From positions 1 through 33,260 of the forward strand of contig DTSE01000147.1 in NCBI GenBank assembly GCA_012965515.1: a DNA stretch of 33,260 nucleotides, given 5' to 3'. This document shows, piece by piece, positions 22,587 through 31,112 of this stretch. Under the pieces are notes generated by a model. It ran no database searches. It had not been told where the DNA came from and saw only the letters and a program-made list of their open reading frames with translations. The stretch comes from Candidatus Melainabacteria bacterium (GTDB lineage: Bacteria > Cyanobacteriota > Vampirovibrionia > Obscuribacterales > Obscuribacteraceae). The position numbers were made by a program, and so were the translations under genes. The stretch's first letter is position 1. Every line of letters starts with the position of its first letter.

Positions 22587-25500
22587 GTGACGAAAATATC
22601 CTTGAGAGCCTAGAAGGTGTTATCTGGGAGGCAGAGCTTGCCCCTTTTCACTACAGCTTTGTCAGCTCGCCCGCCAAAAGACTCTTAGGGCATTCAGCAG
22701 AAGACATCCTTCAGGGCAAAACAAACTTCATCAATCCAAAGCTCAAGGCGGCGCTCGCTCAGGGCGTCGAGATCAGCGCCGATTGGTACGCAAGTTGCGG
22801 CGCTGCAGAGGTTTATGAATGGCAAAAACCGACCGGCGAAAAGATTTATCTCAAAGACCAGATCAGAATTGAAACAACAACGAAAGGAACGAAGCTCTAT
22901 GGCTTGACCATAGATTTGACGGAATTCGTACAGCAAGAAAGAAAAGAACGCGCCGATCAGCAAATCATCTTCGATAGCGTGCCGGCGATGATCTGGTACA
23001 AAGACCGGCACAATATCATCTTGCGCGCTAACAAGCCAGCAGCGGAATCTATGGGATATACAGTGGAAACCATCGTGGGCAAATCCACTTACGATCTCTA
23101 TCCCGAGGACGCGGAAAAATACTATCAAGATGACCTTAGCGTTATCAATTCGGGTGAATCGAGACTAGGCATCGTCGATCGCTATGTCAATTCCTCGGGC
23201 GAGATTCTCTGGCTGCAAACCGACAAAATCCCGCTCAGGGACAAGGCCGGCAACATACAGGGTGTGATGGTTTTCAGCCAAGACGTCACCGACCGAAAGA
23301 GAGCAGAAGAGCGCTTGCTCTCAGCGCACGCGGACTTGGAAACGAAGGTCGAAGAACGCACGCGTGAATTGACCGAGGCGAACATCTTTTTTACGCTGTC
23401 TCACGAACTTTTCTGTATCGCAGGATTTGACGGGCATTTCAAACAACTCAATCCACAATGGACGAAGGTTCTCGGTTATTCGGTGGAAGAACTGAAAGCT
23501 CGCCCGTACCTCGACTTTGTTCATCCTGAAGATCGCGAAGCCACACTGGCGCAAGCAGAAATTTTGTCACAGGGGAAACACATTCACTTTTTTGAAAATC
23601 GCTACCTGGCCAAAGACGGCACTATCAAGTGGTTGATGTGGAGCGTGTCTTCAGACCTGAACAATAGCGTAGTCTATGCAGTAGCACACGATATTACGCA
23701 ACGACGTCAAACCGAAGCGCAGCTAGAAGACGTCAGTGCACGCATCAATAACGTTGCTCGACACCTGCCTGGTGTAATTTATCAGTTTTTGAAAAAGAAA
23801 AGTGACGGCTCCTATCACTTCCCTTACATCAGCGAGAGCTGCCGCGCCTTGCTCGGTTACGAGAGGCACGAGATCGAGCAAGACTCCAACCTCGCGTTCG
23901 TAAACATTCACCCGGACGACCAGGGTCCGATCAATGAAGCGATTGAACGATCCGCTCAGACAATGTCCGCCTTCAAATTCGAAATGCGAGTCATGACCGG
24001 CAGCACACTGAAGGTATTGCGAGCAACATCAACTCCGGAGTATTTGGAAAACGGTGATGTTCTGTGGAATGGACTCCTGATGGACATCTCCGACTTGAAG
24101 ACGGCTGAGGACAAAGTCAAACAGCTCAACGAAGATCTCGCACAGCGTGTCAGCATTCTGGCGGCAGTCAACCAAGAACTTGAAATTCTTACACACAAGC
24201 TGGAACTCGCATACGATGAAGCGTTGGAAGCATCGAAATTGAAATCGGAATTCGTGGCGAACATATCACACGAAGTTCGTACGCCAATATCAGCGGTTCT
24301 AGGTATGACCGAATTGCTGATGGACACCAGCCTTTCAAACGAGCAAAGCAGTTTCGTCAAAATCGTCAACGAATCCGCTCAATCACTTTTGACAATCATC
24401 AACGACATTCTCGACTTCTCGAAGATGGAAGCGGGAAGATTGGAATTGGAAGTTATCGATCTAAACGTCCGCTCTATCGTAGAAGGGTGCGCGGATTGGT
24501 TGGCATCATCGGCGCGCCGTAAGCGCTTGGCCCTGATGACCTTTTGCGATCCTTCCATTCCGCAATTCGTCAAAGGAGACCCTGTACGTTTGCGCCAGGT
24601 TTTATTGAACCTCGCCAGCAACGCGATCAAATTTACCGAGAATGGCGAAATTCTCGTCAAAGCCTCGAAGTTTAGAGAAACTGACGAGCGAGTCGTGATC
24701 CTCTTTCAGGTTACAGATACCGGCATCGGCTTGTCGGAAGCGGCGAGAAAAAGGCTCTTCCAGCCGTTTGCCCAAGCAGATGGCTCTACGACACGTAAAT
24801 ATGGCGGCACCGGTCTAGGTCTATCGATCAGCAAACGGCTCGTCGAAATGATGGGCGGTGAAATCGGCGTTTCTAGTGAGGAAAAAAAGGGCTCGACATT
24901 CTGGTTTACCGTACCGCTCGAAAGAGAAAAGTGGCCCGCGCAACCCGACATGAAAGCCGAGCAATTGCAAGTACTAGTGCCATTTGACGTTCTTGTCATC
25001 GACTCGTCCACTTCTTCTCGCAGCATCATATCTTCATATCTTTCCAGCGCCGGAATCAAGGTCGCCGAAGCAGGCAGCCCCGAAGAGGCGCATCAGCTGC
25101 TTTCAGAGGCAGAGCGAAACAAATCGCATTTCACAGTCACAATCGTCGATTCATCGCAAGGCAATTTCGACGGATTTGAATTGTCGCAAAAAATAATTGA
25201 ATCGCATTCTGAAGTTGCCGGTCGCGTTGTTTTGGTTGCCTCATTCGATGAGAAAGAGCGCATGGAGAAAGCGGTTACAGGTGGTGTTGCCGCATGCCTG
25301 GTGAAACCGCTGAGACGCGCGCACTTACTGGAAGTGGTTTTGAAACCTGGTTTTCGCGGTCAAGAGATTTTGTCGATGCCGGAGTCCGTCGAGCTTGGAC
25401 TCGATAGTGCGCTCGATGACCTGGTTTATCAGGGCCATTCACTGGCCGAAATACCAGCTCAAAACAACGGTAAGTGGAGAGTGCTTCTCGCGGAGGACAA

Positions 25501-26293
25501 TCCTGTCTTGCAGCAGCTTGCCGAGCGGCAATTGCGTAAGTTCGGGCTTGACGTTGTAATTGTTTCCAACGGACAGGAAGCGGTGCAAGAGTTCGAAAAG
25601 CAGAGTGATGATCGATTTGATGCCATATTTATGGACTGTCAGATGCCGGAGATGGACGGCTACGAAGCGACCGTGGAAATTCGGCGGCTTGAAGAGACTG
25701 CAGGTGGGCGCGTGCCAATCGTGGCAATGACTGCAGGAGCGATGCCGTCGGACCGCGAGCGCTGTATTCGATCGGGAATGGACGACTATTTGAGCAAGCC
25801 GGTCGGCCACGATCAACTGAGGAGAGTGATCGCCTCATGGATACCTTTGGCGCTCAATGCAAGCACTTCGGCAACAACGCCCACAGCGGAGACCCGGGAA
25901 ATGTCAACAGATGGAAGCCAGCAAAACGGCGCGCTCAATAGCGCCGATGCCAAAGAATCACCGCCAATTAATCTCAATGAGTTGAGAAAACTTTATGGAG
26001 ATGACGATCTGCACGATATTCTCAAGATGTTCCTATCAGAAGCAACCGAACTCTTGGCATCGGTGCGAACTCAAATAGATTCGCGCTCAGACCGAGAGCT
26101 GGCGGCAACCGCTCATCAACTCAAAGGTTTGTCGGCTGTTTTATGCGCGGACAACCTGACCAGGCTCAGTTTGGAGATTGAACAATCGGCGAAGAAATCC
26201 GCTTGGGAACCAGCTGAAAGCTGCCTGGGCTTGCTTCAAGAAGAATTCAAGAAAGTAAAAGCCTTCGTCAACGACTATCTGAAAGCGAGTTAG
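22583..26293 (+). CDS. Hybrid sensor histidine kinase: PAS x4, HisKA, HATPase, REC x2, HPt
   Basis: 1236 aa with no membrane span, hence a cytosolic sensor. About residues 1-115, 125-235, 265-375 and 385-505 are PAS/PAC units, each ending in a typical PAC tail (for example MVFSQDVTDRKRAEERL). A coiled linker leads to HisKA with His563 in ANISHEVRTP. The HATPase has the N box LASNAIKFTENG, G1 DTGIGLS and G2 GGTGLGLSIS. The first receiver (about 805-935) is degenerate: one Asp instead of an acidic pair (LVIDSSTSS), and Asp856 in IVDSSQGNFDG. The second (about 960-1085) is canonical with Asp1018 in FMDCQMPEMDG. The C-terminal HPt has His1178 in AHQLKGLSA. This is a full phosphorelay chain; the target regulator is unknown. 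Confidence 0.95.
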   Translation: MSDENILESLEGVIWEAELAPFHYSFVSSPAKRLLGHSAEDILQGKTNFINPKLKAALAQGVEISADWYASCGAAEVYEWQKPTGEKIYLKDQIRIETTTKGTKLYGLTIDLTEFVQQERKERADQQIIFDSVPAMIWYKDRHNIILRANKPAAESMGYTVETIVGKSTYDLYPEDAEKYYQDDLSVINSGESRLGIVDRYVNSSGEILWLQTDKIPLRDKAGNIQGVMVFSQDVTDRKRAEERLLSAHADLETKVEERTRELTEANIFFTLSHELFCIAGFDGHFKQLNPQWTKVLGYSVEELKARPYLDFVHPEDREATLAQAEILSQGKHIHFFENRYLAKDGTIKWLMWSVSSDLNNSVVYAVAHDITQRRQTEAQLEDVSARINNVARHLPGVIYQFLKKKSDGSYHFPYISESCRALLGYERHEIEQDSNLAFVNIHPDDQGPINEAIERSAQTMSAFKFEMRVMTGSTLKVLRATSTPEYLENGDVLWNGLLMDISDLKTAEDKVKQLNEDLAQRVSILAAVNQELEILTHKLELAYDEALEASKLKSEFVANISHEVRTPISAVLGMTELLMDTSLSNEQSSFVKIVNESAQSLLTIINDILDFSKMEAGRLELEVIDLNVRSIVEGCADWLASSARRKRLALMTFCDPSIPQFVKGDPVRLRQVLLNLASNAIKFTENGEILVKASKFRETDERVVILFQVTDTGIGLSEAARKRLFQPFAQADGSTTRKYGGTGLGLSISKRLVEMMGGEIGVSSEEKKGSTFWFTVPLEREKWPAQPDMKAEQLQVLVPFDVLVIDSSTSSRSIISSYLSSAGIKVAEAGSPEEAHQLLSEAERNKSHFTVTIVDSSQGNFDGFELSQKIIESHSEVAGRVVLVASFDEKERMEKAVTGGVAACLVKPLRRAHLLEVVLKPGFRGQEILSMPESVELGLDSALDDLVYQGHSLAEIPAQNNGKWRVLLAEDNPVLQQLAERQLRKFGLDVVIVSNGQEAVQEFEKQSDDRFDAIFMDCQMPEMDGYEATVEIRRLEETAGGRVPIVAMTAGAMPSDRERCIRSGMDDYLSKPVGHDQLRRVIASWIPLALNASTSATTPTAETREMSTDGSQQNGALNSADAKESPPINLNELRKLYGDDDLHDILKMFLSEATELLASVRTQIDSRSDRELAATAHQLKGLSAVLCADNLTRLSLEIEQSAKKSAWEPAESCLGLLQEEFKKVKAFVNDYLKAS

Positions 26294-26315
26294 TTCGGAA
26301 GCGTAGAGGCTATCC

Positions 26316-26340
26316 GCGTAGGGGCGCATTGCATGCGCCC
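26316..26340 (+). repeat. Dispersed hairpin element (copy B)
   Basis: GCGTAGG, then GGGCGCA-TTGCA-TGCGCCC (26322-26340), a perfect 7-5-7 hairpin. Its left part GCGTAGGGGCG is identical to copy A read on the minus strand. It lies 22 nt after the kinase stop, with no T-run following. Confidence 0.75.
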
Positions 26341-26510
26341 ACCGGACCGCAGCCATCTGGGCGGCTTTATGTGCCGGACGGAACCCGGCGCTCCGGCCAC
26401 GAGCGGGATATAGGACAGTAACCAAAAGTATCCCAAAAGGCTATCGGCGCCCGTCGTAAAAATGCGAGCGGCTGAAGCTTCATAACTGGCTTGTGGCAAG
26501 CCTCTTCTAA

Positions 26511-26516
26511 TATAAT
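26511..26516 (+). promoter_or_regulatory. Consensus -10 box upstream of the acylase gene
   Basis: TATAAT (26511-26516) is a perfect -10 hexamer 44 nt upstream of the ATG at 26561. The best -35 candidate, TTGTGG at 26491, has a spacer of only 14 nt, so the promoter is uncertain. AAGGAG (26552-26557) lies 3 nt before the ATG, which is closer than usual. Confidence 0.35.
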
Positions 26517-26560
26517 TGTGGCGGTTCTAGTGGGCAAAACTGAGCCCTTGTAAGGAGCGA

Positions 26561-29383
26561 ATGCTCCCTTTCATTGTTGGCTCCACAGATGGTGGCATGG
26601 TGCTAAGAATCCTAATTATCGTTCTTGTCCTGATTTTATTGGCGACACCAATTACCGGATGGTGGCTTTGCCAGCGTGCGCTGCCCGTTACAGACGGCGT
26701 TGTGACATTGGAACCACTGATGCATGGTGCGCAAATCAGATTTGACGAACGAGGAATCCCGTACGTCGAAGCGTCATCGGACAGAGATCTTTGGTTGGTG
26801 GAAGGCTACGTGCATGCGTCGGACCGCATGTTTCAGATGGACATGCTCAGACGCGCCGCCCGCGGACAGATGTCGGAAGTTTTCGGCGAGCAATGTTTAA
26901 TCGACGACAAACTCATGAGAAGCATCGGAATTTCGCAAATCGCCGATGCCGAATTGAAAAAACTTTCGCAAGACGTGCGCGCATTTTTAGATGCATACGC
27001 GATGGGCGTCAACGAATACTTGCGCCGCAACGTGAAGACCTTACCGTTGGAGTTCGCAACGCTGGCATATCGACCTGATCCATGGAAGCCGGTCGACACA
27101 CTGTGCGTTCTTAAATACCTGCAATTTGAGGGTGATGAATCGTGGCGCCTGGACGACCTGCGTCAAAAAATTCTTGATACCAAAGGTGGCGAAAAGCTGG
27201 CTTCAGAAATATTCGAAGAACCGCTGCGCTCAGTTATCAATCAGCCACCGACACCAATTCCACCGCCGAAAGAAGAACCTGTCCCGGCCACTCCGGCAGC
27301 ACTTCCGGACGCCACAACGCCTGATGCCGCGCAAGCAGCGCAGGGGAACGAAAAAGGAACAGCAGGCACGACCGGCACAGCAGGAAGGTCTACCACCGGA
27401 CCTGAAACAAAAACCGGTACGAGAACCCCACGTGAAGCAGCAGCAGCAGGTACGCGTGTGACAGGAACAGCGACAACTGGCGCGAGGAGATCCGGGTTCG
27501 GTACCTCCACTACGCGTTCTGAATCAACACCTGCACTGCGCACAGCACCGTCGCTTCCCACCCAACCGGCAGTGAACACGGCTCCTTCCGCGCCATCAAA
27601 TCCGGAGCCAACCACGGCACCCGAGATCAACTATGTGCCGAAGACTCCATTGCGTCCGACGCAGCCAACCGGCTTTGTTCCGTCGCTCGAGTCTTACAAA
27701 AAAGCCATGTCTCGCCTGGCATCAATGGACCCCCGCATCGGCAGCAACGCATTTGCAATTGGTGGTGCGATGTCCGACACACACGGCAGTTTGTTAGCCA
27801 ACGACAAGCATGCACTGTATACGGTGCCTGATCGTTTCTATCAAATTTCACTCAAGTCGCCTTCCACTCATCTGGTTGGTGCCACCATTCCAGGCGTGCC
27901 GGGCATCATGACAGGACGCAATGCCTTTATCGCATTTGGCTCCGCAAATATCAAAGCCGACACGCAAGACTTGATACTGGAAGAATTCTCATCGCAGTTC
28001 CCGAACAAGTACCGCACCGCGCAAGGCTGGCAAAACGTGACAGAGAACCTGGAAGCGATTCCGGTTCGCTTGAAAAAAGACCTGCTGCACAAGGTGTTGG
28101 TCACAAAACACGGACCCATCTTGACCCGCAACGAAACATCTGGTTTGGCTCTCAATTGGACGGGTTCCAGACCTCTCAAGCCAATCATTGAGTCGCTCTG
28201 GAAGATGAACAAGGCGAAGGACCTGGTTTCGTTCTCGCTGGCACTCGACGACTATCAAGGCAACCCGCAGACATTTGTTTTTGCCGACAAAAAAGGCGCA
28301 GTGGGCTACAAAGTTGCAGGCGCTGTGCCCGACCGACGCCGTTTTGGTGGTGGCAGTGTGATGGTGCCAGGCTGGTTGGTCAGGCAAGACCCACCGCTCA
28401 TGAAACCGGCGGAACTTCCGCAAGAACTGATTTCTAAAGAAGGTTTTGTCATCTCGGGCGAACAGCGCATTCCCGGACACCCCAGTATCAGCAGCCCATA
28501 TCCTCCGATGCGCATCCGTCAGGTTTTGACCTCGTTCAAACGCAGCGGTCAACGTGCCGGACTTCCTGAACTTGGACTTCTTCAAACCGACCAGACGGCG
28601 CCGCTTATCGAATTGGTCAAATCTGAGTTAAAACGCGCGACCGACAAAACCGAGCTGATTGATAAGACTCAATTGACGGCGCTCGAACAATTGAACAATT
28701 GGTCACAACGTCAATATCAATTGACGCCGGACAGCGTGCCGGCCGCAATTTACGAGAGTTTCATCAATACGCTGGCGCACAGACTTCTGGAGCCGAAGTT
28801 AGGCTCAGAAGCAACCGCCGAGTATTTGGAGCGTTGGCCGCGTTGGACGGTGCTGGTTGAAAGGATTCTGCGGTCTCATCCCAATCAGTGGTTGCCGCCG
28901 GGCGAGCGCAGCTACGATGCGTTCTTGATTTCGACATTTGGCATGTCGCTGAAGGGTGCACGTGTATCCGCTGAAAAAGAAGACGCCAAAATCGTCCCCT
29001 GGGGTTCGCTGCACAAAGCGACATTCCGTCATCCGATCGGCAAATATGTTTCCAGTCTGGAAAAGATAGCACCTATCTTTGATGTTGGACCTGTAGGTGT
29101 CGGCGGCGACCAGGATACGGTCAACGCATCCAACATCAAGCCATCGAAAGACGCATGGAATTTCGCGTCCTCCGTCGGACCGACATTGCGCGTGCTCGTT
29201 GATATGGCTGATGACGAGAAGCTTTACGCTAACTTGGCGTTGGGTGAATCAGGACAACTGATTTCCTCTTACCGCTCCGACCAACAAAAAGCCTGGCTGA
29301 AACTAGAACCACATGCGATGGCAGTGTCAGACAAACAACTAGAAAGACAAACGCAACACAAATTGATTCTTACCAATCAATAA
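26561..29383 (+). CDS. Penicillin acylase family (S45 Ntn-hydrolase) with disordered insert
   Basis: 940 aa. An N-terminal hydrophobic segment (VLRILIIVLVLILLATPITGWW, residues about 14-35) anchors or exports it. Residues about 55-225 are the alpha-subunit part: IRFDERGIPYVEASSDRDL, GYVHASDRMFQMDMLRR, RGQMSEVFG. Residues about 228-365 are Pro/Thr/Ala/Gly-rich low-complexity sequence. The predicted nucleophile Ser395 in RIGSNAFAIGG would become the beta-subunit N-terminus after autocleavage. The beta part keeps GVPGIMTGRNAFIAFGSAN, KHGPIL, and GGDQDTVNASN near residue 850. The family hydrolyses amides such as beta-lactam side chains or acyl-homoserine lactones; the substrate here is unknown. 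An in-frame ATG at 26597 is a possible second start. serA follows after 13 nt. Confidence 0.92.
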   Translation: MLPFIVGSTDGGMVLRILIIVLVLILLATPITGWWLCQRALPVTDGVVTLEPLMHGAQIRFDERGIPYVEASSDRDLWLVEGYVHASDRMFQMDMLRRAARGQMSEVFGEQCLIDDKLMRSIGISQIADAELKKLSQDVRAFLDAYAMGVNEYLRRNVKTLPLEFATLAYRPDPWKPVDTLCVLKYLQFEGDESWRLDDLRQKILDTKGGEKLASEIFEEPLRSVINQPPTPIPPPKEEPVPATPAALPDATTPDAAQAAQGNEKGTAGTTGTAGRSTTGPETKTGTRTPREAAAAGTRVTGTATTGARRSGFGTSTTRSESTPALRTAPSLPTQPAVNTAPSAPSNPEPTTAPEINYVPKTPLRPTQPTGFVPSLESYKKAMSRLASMDPRIGSNAFAIGGAMSDTHGSLLANDKHALYTVPDRFYQISLKSPSTHLVGATIPGVPGIMTGRNAFIAFGSANIKADTQDLILEEFSSQFPNKYRTAQGWQNVTENLEAIPVRLKKDLLHKVLVTKHGPILTRNETSGLALNWTGSRPLKPIIESLWKMNKAKDLVSFSLALDDYQGNPQTFVFADKKGAVGYKVAGAVPDRRRFGGGSVMVPGWLVRQDPPLMKPAELPQELISKEGFVISGEQRIPGHPSISSPYPPMRIRQVLTSFKRSGQRAGLPELGLLQTDQTAPLIELVKSELKRATDKTELIDKTQLTALEQLNNWSQRQYQLTPDSVPAAIYESFINTLAHRLLEPKLGSEATAEYLERWPRWTVLVERILRSHPNQWLPPGERSYDAFLISTFGMSLKGARVSAEKEDAKIVPWGSLHKATFRHPIGKYVSSLEKIAPIFDVGPVGVGGDQDTVNASNIKPSKDAWNFASSVGPTLRVLVDMADDEKLYANLALGESGQLISSYRSDQQKAWLKLEPHAMAVSDKQLERQTQHKLILTNQ

Positions 29384-29396
29384 ACCCACGGGGAGA

Positions 29397-31058
29397 ATGA
29401 CAGTGCCCGCCAAAGATACAACCGCGACAAAGGACGAAAAAGCATTGACTGCTGAAACAAAGACAGACAGAATATTGGTGGCGGACGAGATCAGCCAGGA
29501 AGGCATAGACGTTATGTCGCAGGCGCTGTCGGTAGACTACCTGCCAAAGATAACGCCGGAAGAGCTGCTTAAGGTCATTCCAGAATACACAGGTTTGCTG
29601 GTGCGAAGCAGAACCGTGGTGACGCCGGAAGTAATCAAAGCCGGAAAAAACTTGAAGGTGATCGGGCGCGCCGGAGTCGGCGTCGACAACATCGACATCG
29701 GCGCAGCTACGGAAGCGGGAATCCTCGTAGTCAATTCCCCTGAAGGAAACACTGCCTCAGCAGCGGAGCACACTGTCGCTTTGATGATGTCTTTGGCGAG
29801 AAACGTTGCGGCTGCCGATCGCTCGATGAAAGACGGAAAGTGGGAGCGCAGCAAATTCACAGGCACTGAATTATTCAACAAAACATTGGGTGTGGTTGGG
29901 CTTGGAAAAGTCGGGCAAAGAGTGGCGCAAACAGCACAAGCACTCGGTATGAAAGTGATTGTTTACGATCCACTGATCAGCCAAGAGCGCGCCGCCCAGC
30001 TTCATATGCAAATCGTAGCGCTCGAAGAGATCTGGCGCCGTGCCGATTTCATTACGATTCACACGCCAAAGACACGGGAAACAACAAACTTGATCAGCGG
30101 CACCGTGCTTTCGCGAGTCAAGCCCGGCGTACGCATTATCAACGCTGCGCGCGGCGGCATCATCGATGAGCATGCACTGGCGAAAGCAATTCAAGACGGA
30201 AGAGTTGCCGGAGCAGCGCTTGATGTTTTCGACGACGAGCCACCTAAAGATTCGCCTCTTTACGCACTCGGCGATAAAGTCGTTTTGACGCCTCACCTCG
30301 GCGCATCCACAGTTGAAGCGCAATTCAACGTCGCTATCGACCTGGCCGAACAAATGAGAGATTATCTTACAACTGGTTTGGCAAAGAGCCCTGTCAACCT
30401 GCCATTCATGCGCCCTGAGATCTTGAAGAGCCTGGGCAAATACGTTTGGCTGGCTGAAGCAATGGGGGCCATCGCCGGTGAGTTGAGCAACGGTTCCATC
30501 AAAGAATTGGAAACACTCGCTTACGGCGGTCTGGCAAGTAGAGATACGTCACCACTGACGGTGACGGCACTGCGTGGCATGCTTTATACAAAAATGGAAG
30601 GCGTCACTTATGTCAATGCATCATTGATTGCCAGACAGCACGGTATACAGGTGCGCGAAAGCAAGTTCGAAGAGACAAGTCAATTTGGCGACGAGCTTTC
30701 CATCATACTTTCGACAGAATCTGGTATCACTTCGATGTCCGGCACCATCCTCACACACGACGAACCGATCATCACGAAAATCAATGACTATCCGATCAAT
30801 CTCACGCCGGCACGGTACATGTTGTTCACCATGCACCGAGATCAACCCGGTATGGTCGCGAAGGTCGCGGGTATTCTCGGCAAGCACGATATCAACATAA
30901 GCACGATGTCCGTTGCAAGAAAGGGCATCCGTGAAGATTCAGTCATGGTAATGACACTCGACGATCCGATTCAGCAAGAACTGATCACTGAATTGAACGA
31001 AGTCGACGGCATTCACATGGCGCGCTTCGTTTCGCTCATTCCGCAAAGCCGCCGATAA
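29397..31058 (+). CDS. serA: D-3-phosphoglycerate dehydrogenase
   Basis: First step of serine synthesis: oxidation of 3-phosphoglycerate to 3-phosphohydroxypyruvate with NAD. 553 aa, of the long type: catalytic/NAD domain, ASB domain, ACT domain. The ATG at 29397 has GGGGAG just upstream and adds about 20 Lys/Thr-rich residues before the conserved ILVADEISQEGIDVM. Seen: VGLGKVGQRVAQ dinucleotide-binding loop near 167-178, NAARGGIIDEHAL, DVFDDEPP, and catalytic His300 in LTPHLGAS. The last ~75 residues are an ACT domain (YMLFTMHRDQPGMVAKVAGI...), usually a serine-feedback site. It is tightly spaced (13 nt) after the acylase gene, so co-transcription is likely. Confidence 0.97.
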   Translation: MTVPAKDTTATKDEKALTAETKTDRILVADEISQEGIDVMSQALSVDYLPKITPEELLKVIPEYTGLLVRSRTVVTPEVIKAGKNLKVIGRAGVGVDNIDIGAATEAGILVVNSPEGNTASAAEHTVALMMSLARNVAAADRSMKDGKWERSKFTGTELFNKTLGVVGLGKVGQRVAQTAQALGMKVIVYDPLISQERAAQLHMQIVALEEIWRRADFITIHTPKTRETTNLISGTVLSRVKPGVRIINAARGGIIDEHALAKAIQDGRVAGAALDVFDDEPPKDSPLYALGDKVVLTPHLGASTVEAQFNVAIDLAEQMRDYLTTGLAKSPVNLPFMRPEILKSLGKYVWLAEAMGAIAGELSNGSIKELETLAYGGLASRDTSPLTVTALRGMLYTKMEGVTYVNASLIARQHGIQVRESKFEETSQFGDELSIILSTESGITSMSGTILTHDEPIITKINDYPINLTPARYMLFTMHRDQPGMVAKVAGILGKHDINISTMSVARKGIREDSVMVMTLDDPIQQELITELNEVDGIHMARFVSLIPQSRR

Positions 31059-31071
31059 AGCGGTCGACATC

Positions 31072-31091
31072 AACCGCAATTGCATGCGGTT
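31072..31091. repeat. Hairpin element (copy E)
   Basis: AACCGCA-ATTGCA-TGCGGTT forms a perfect 7-bp stem with a 6-nt loop between serA and the DUF3160 gene. The core CGCA-(A)TTGCA-TGCG is the same as in copy B, while the outer pairs are AAC/GTT instead of GGG/CCC. Confidence 0.65.
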
Positions 31092-31112
31092 TGCTCCAGT
31101 CTTGGTAAATCA

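Noticed and set aside
27241..27630. 129-codon Val/Gly-rich minus-strand frame
   Set aside because: Antisense shadow of the Pro/Thr/Ala-rich insert of the acylase gene.
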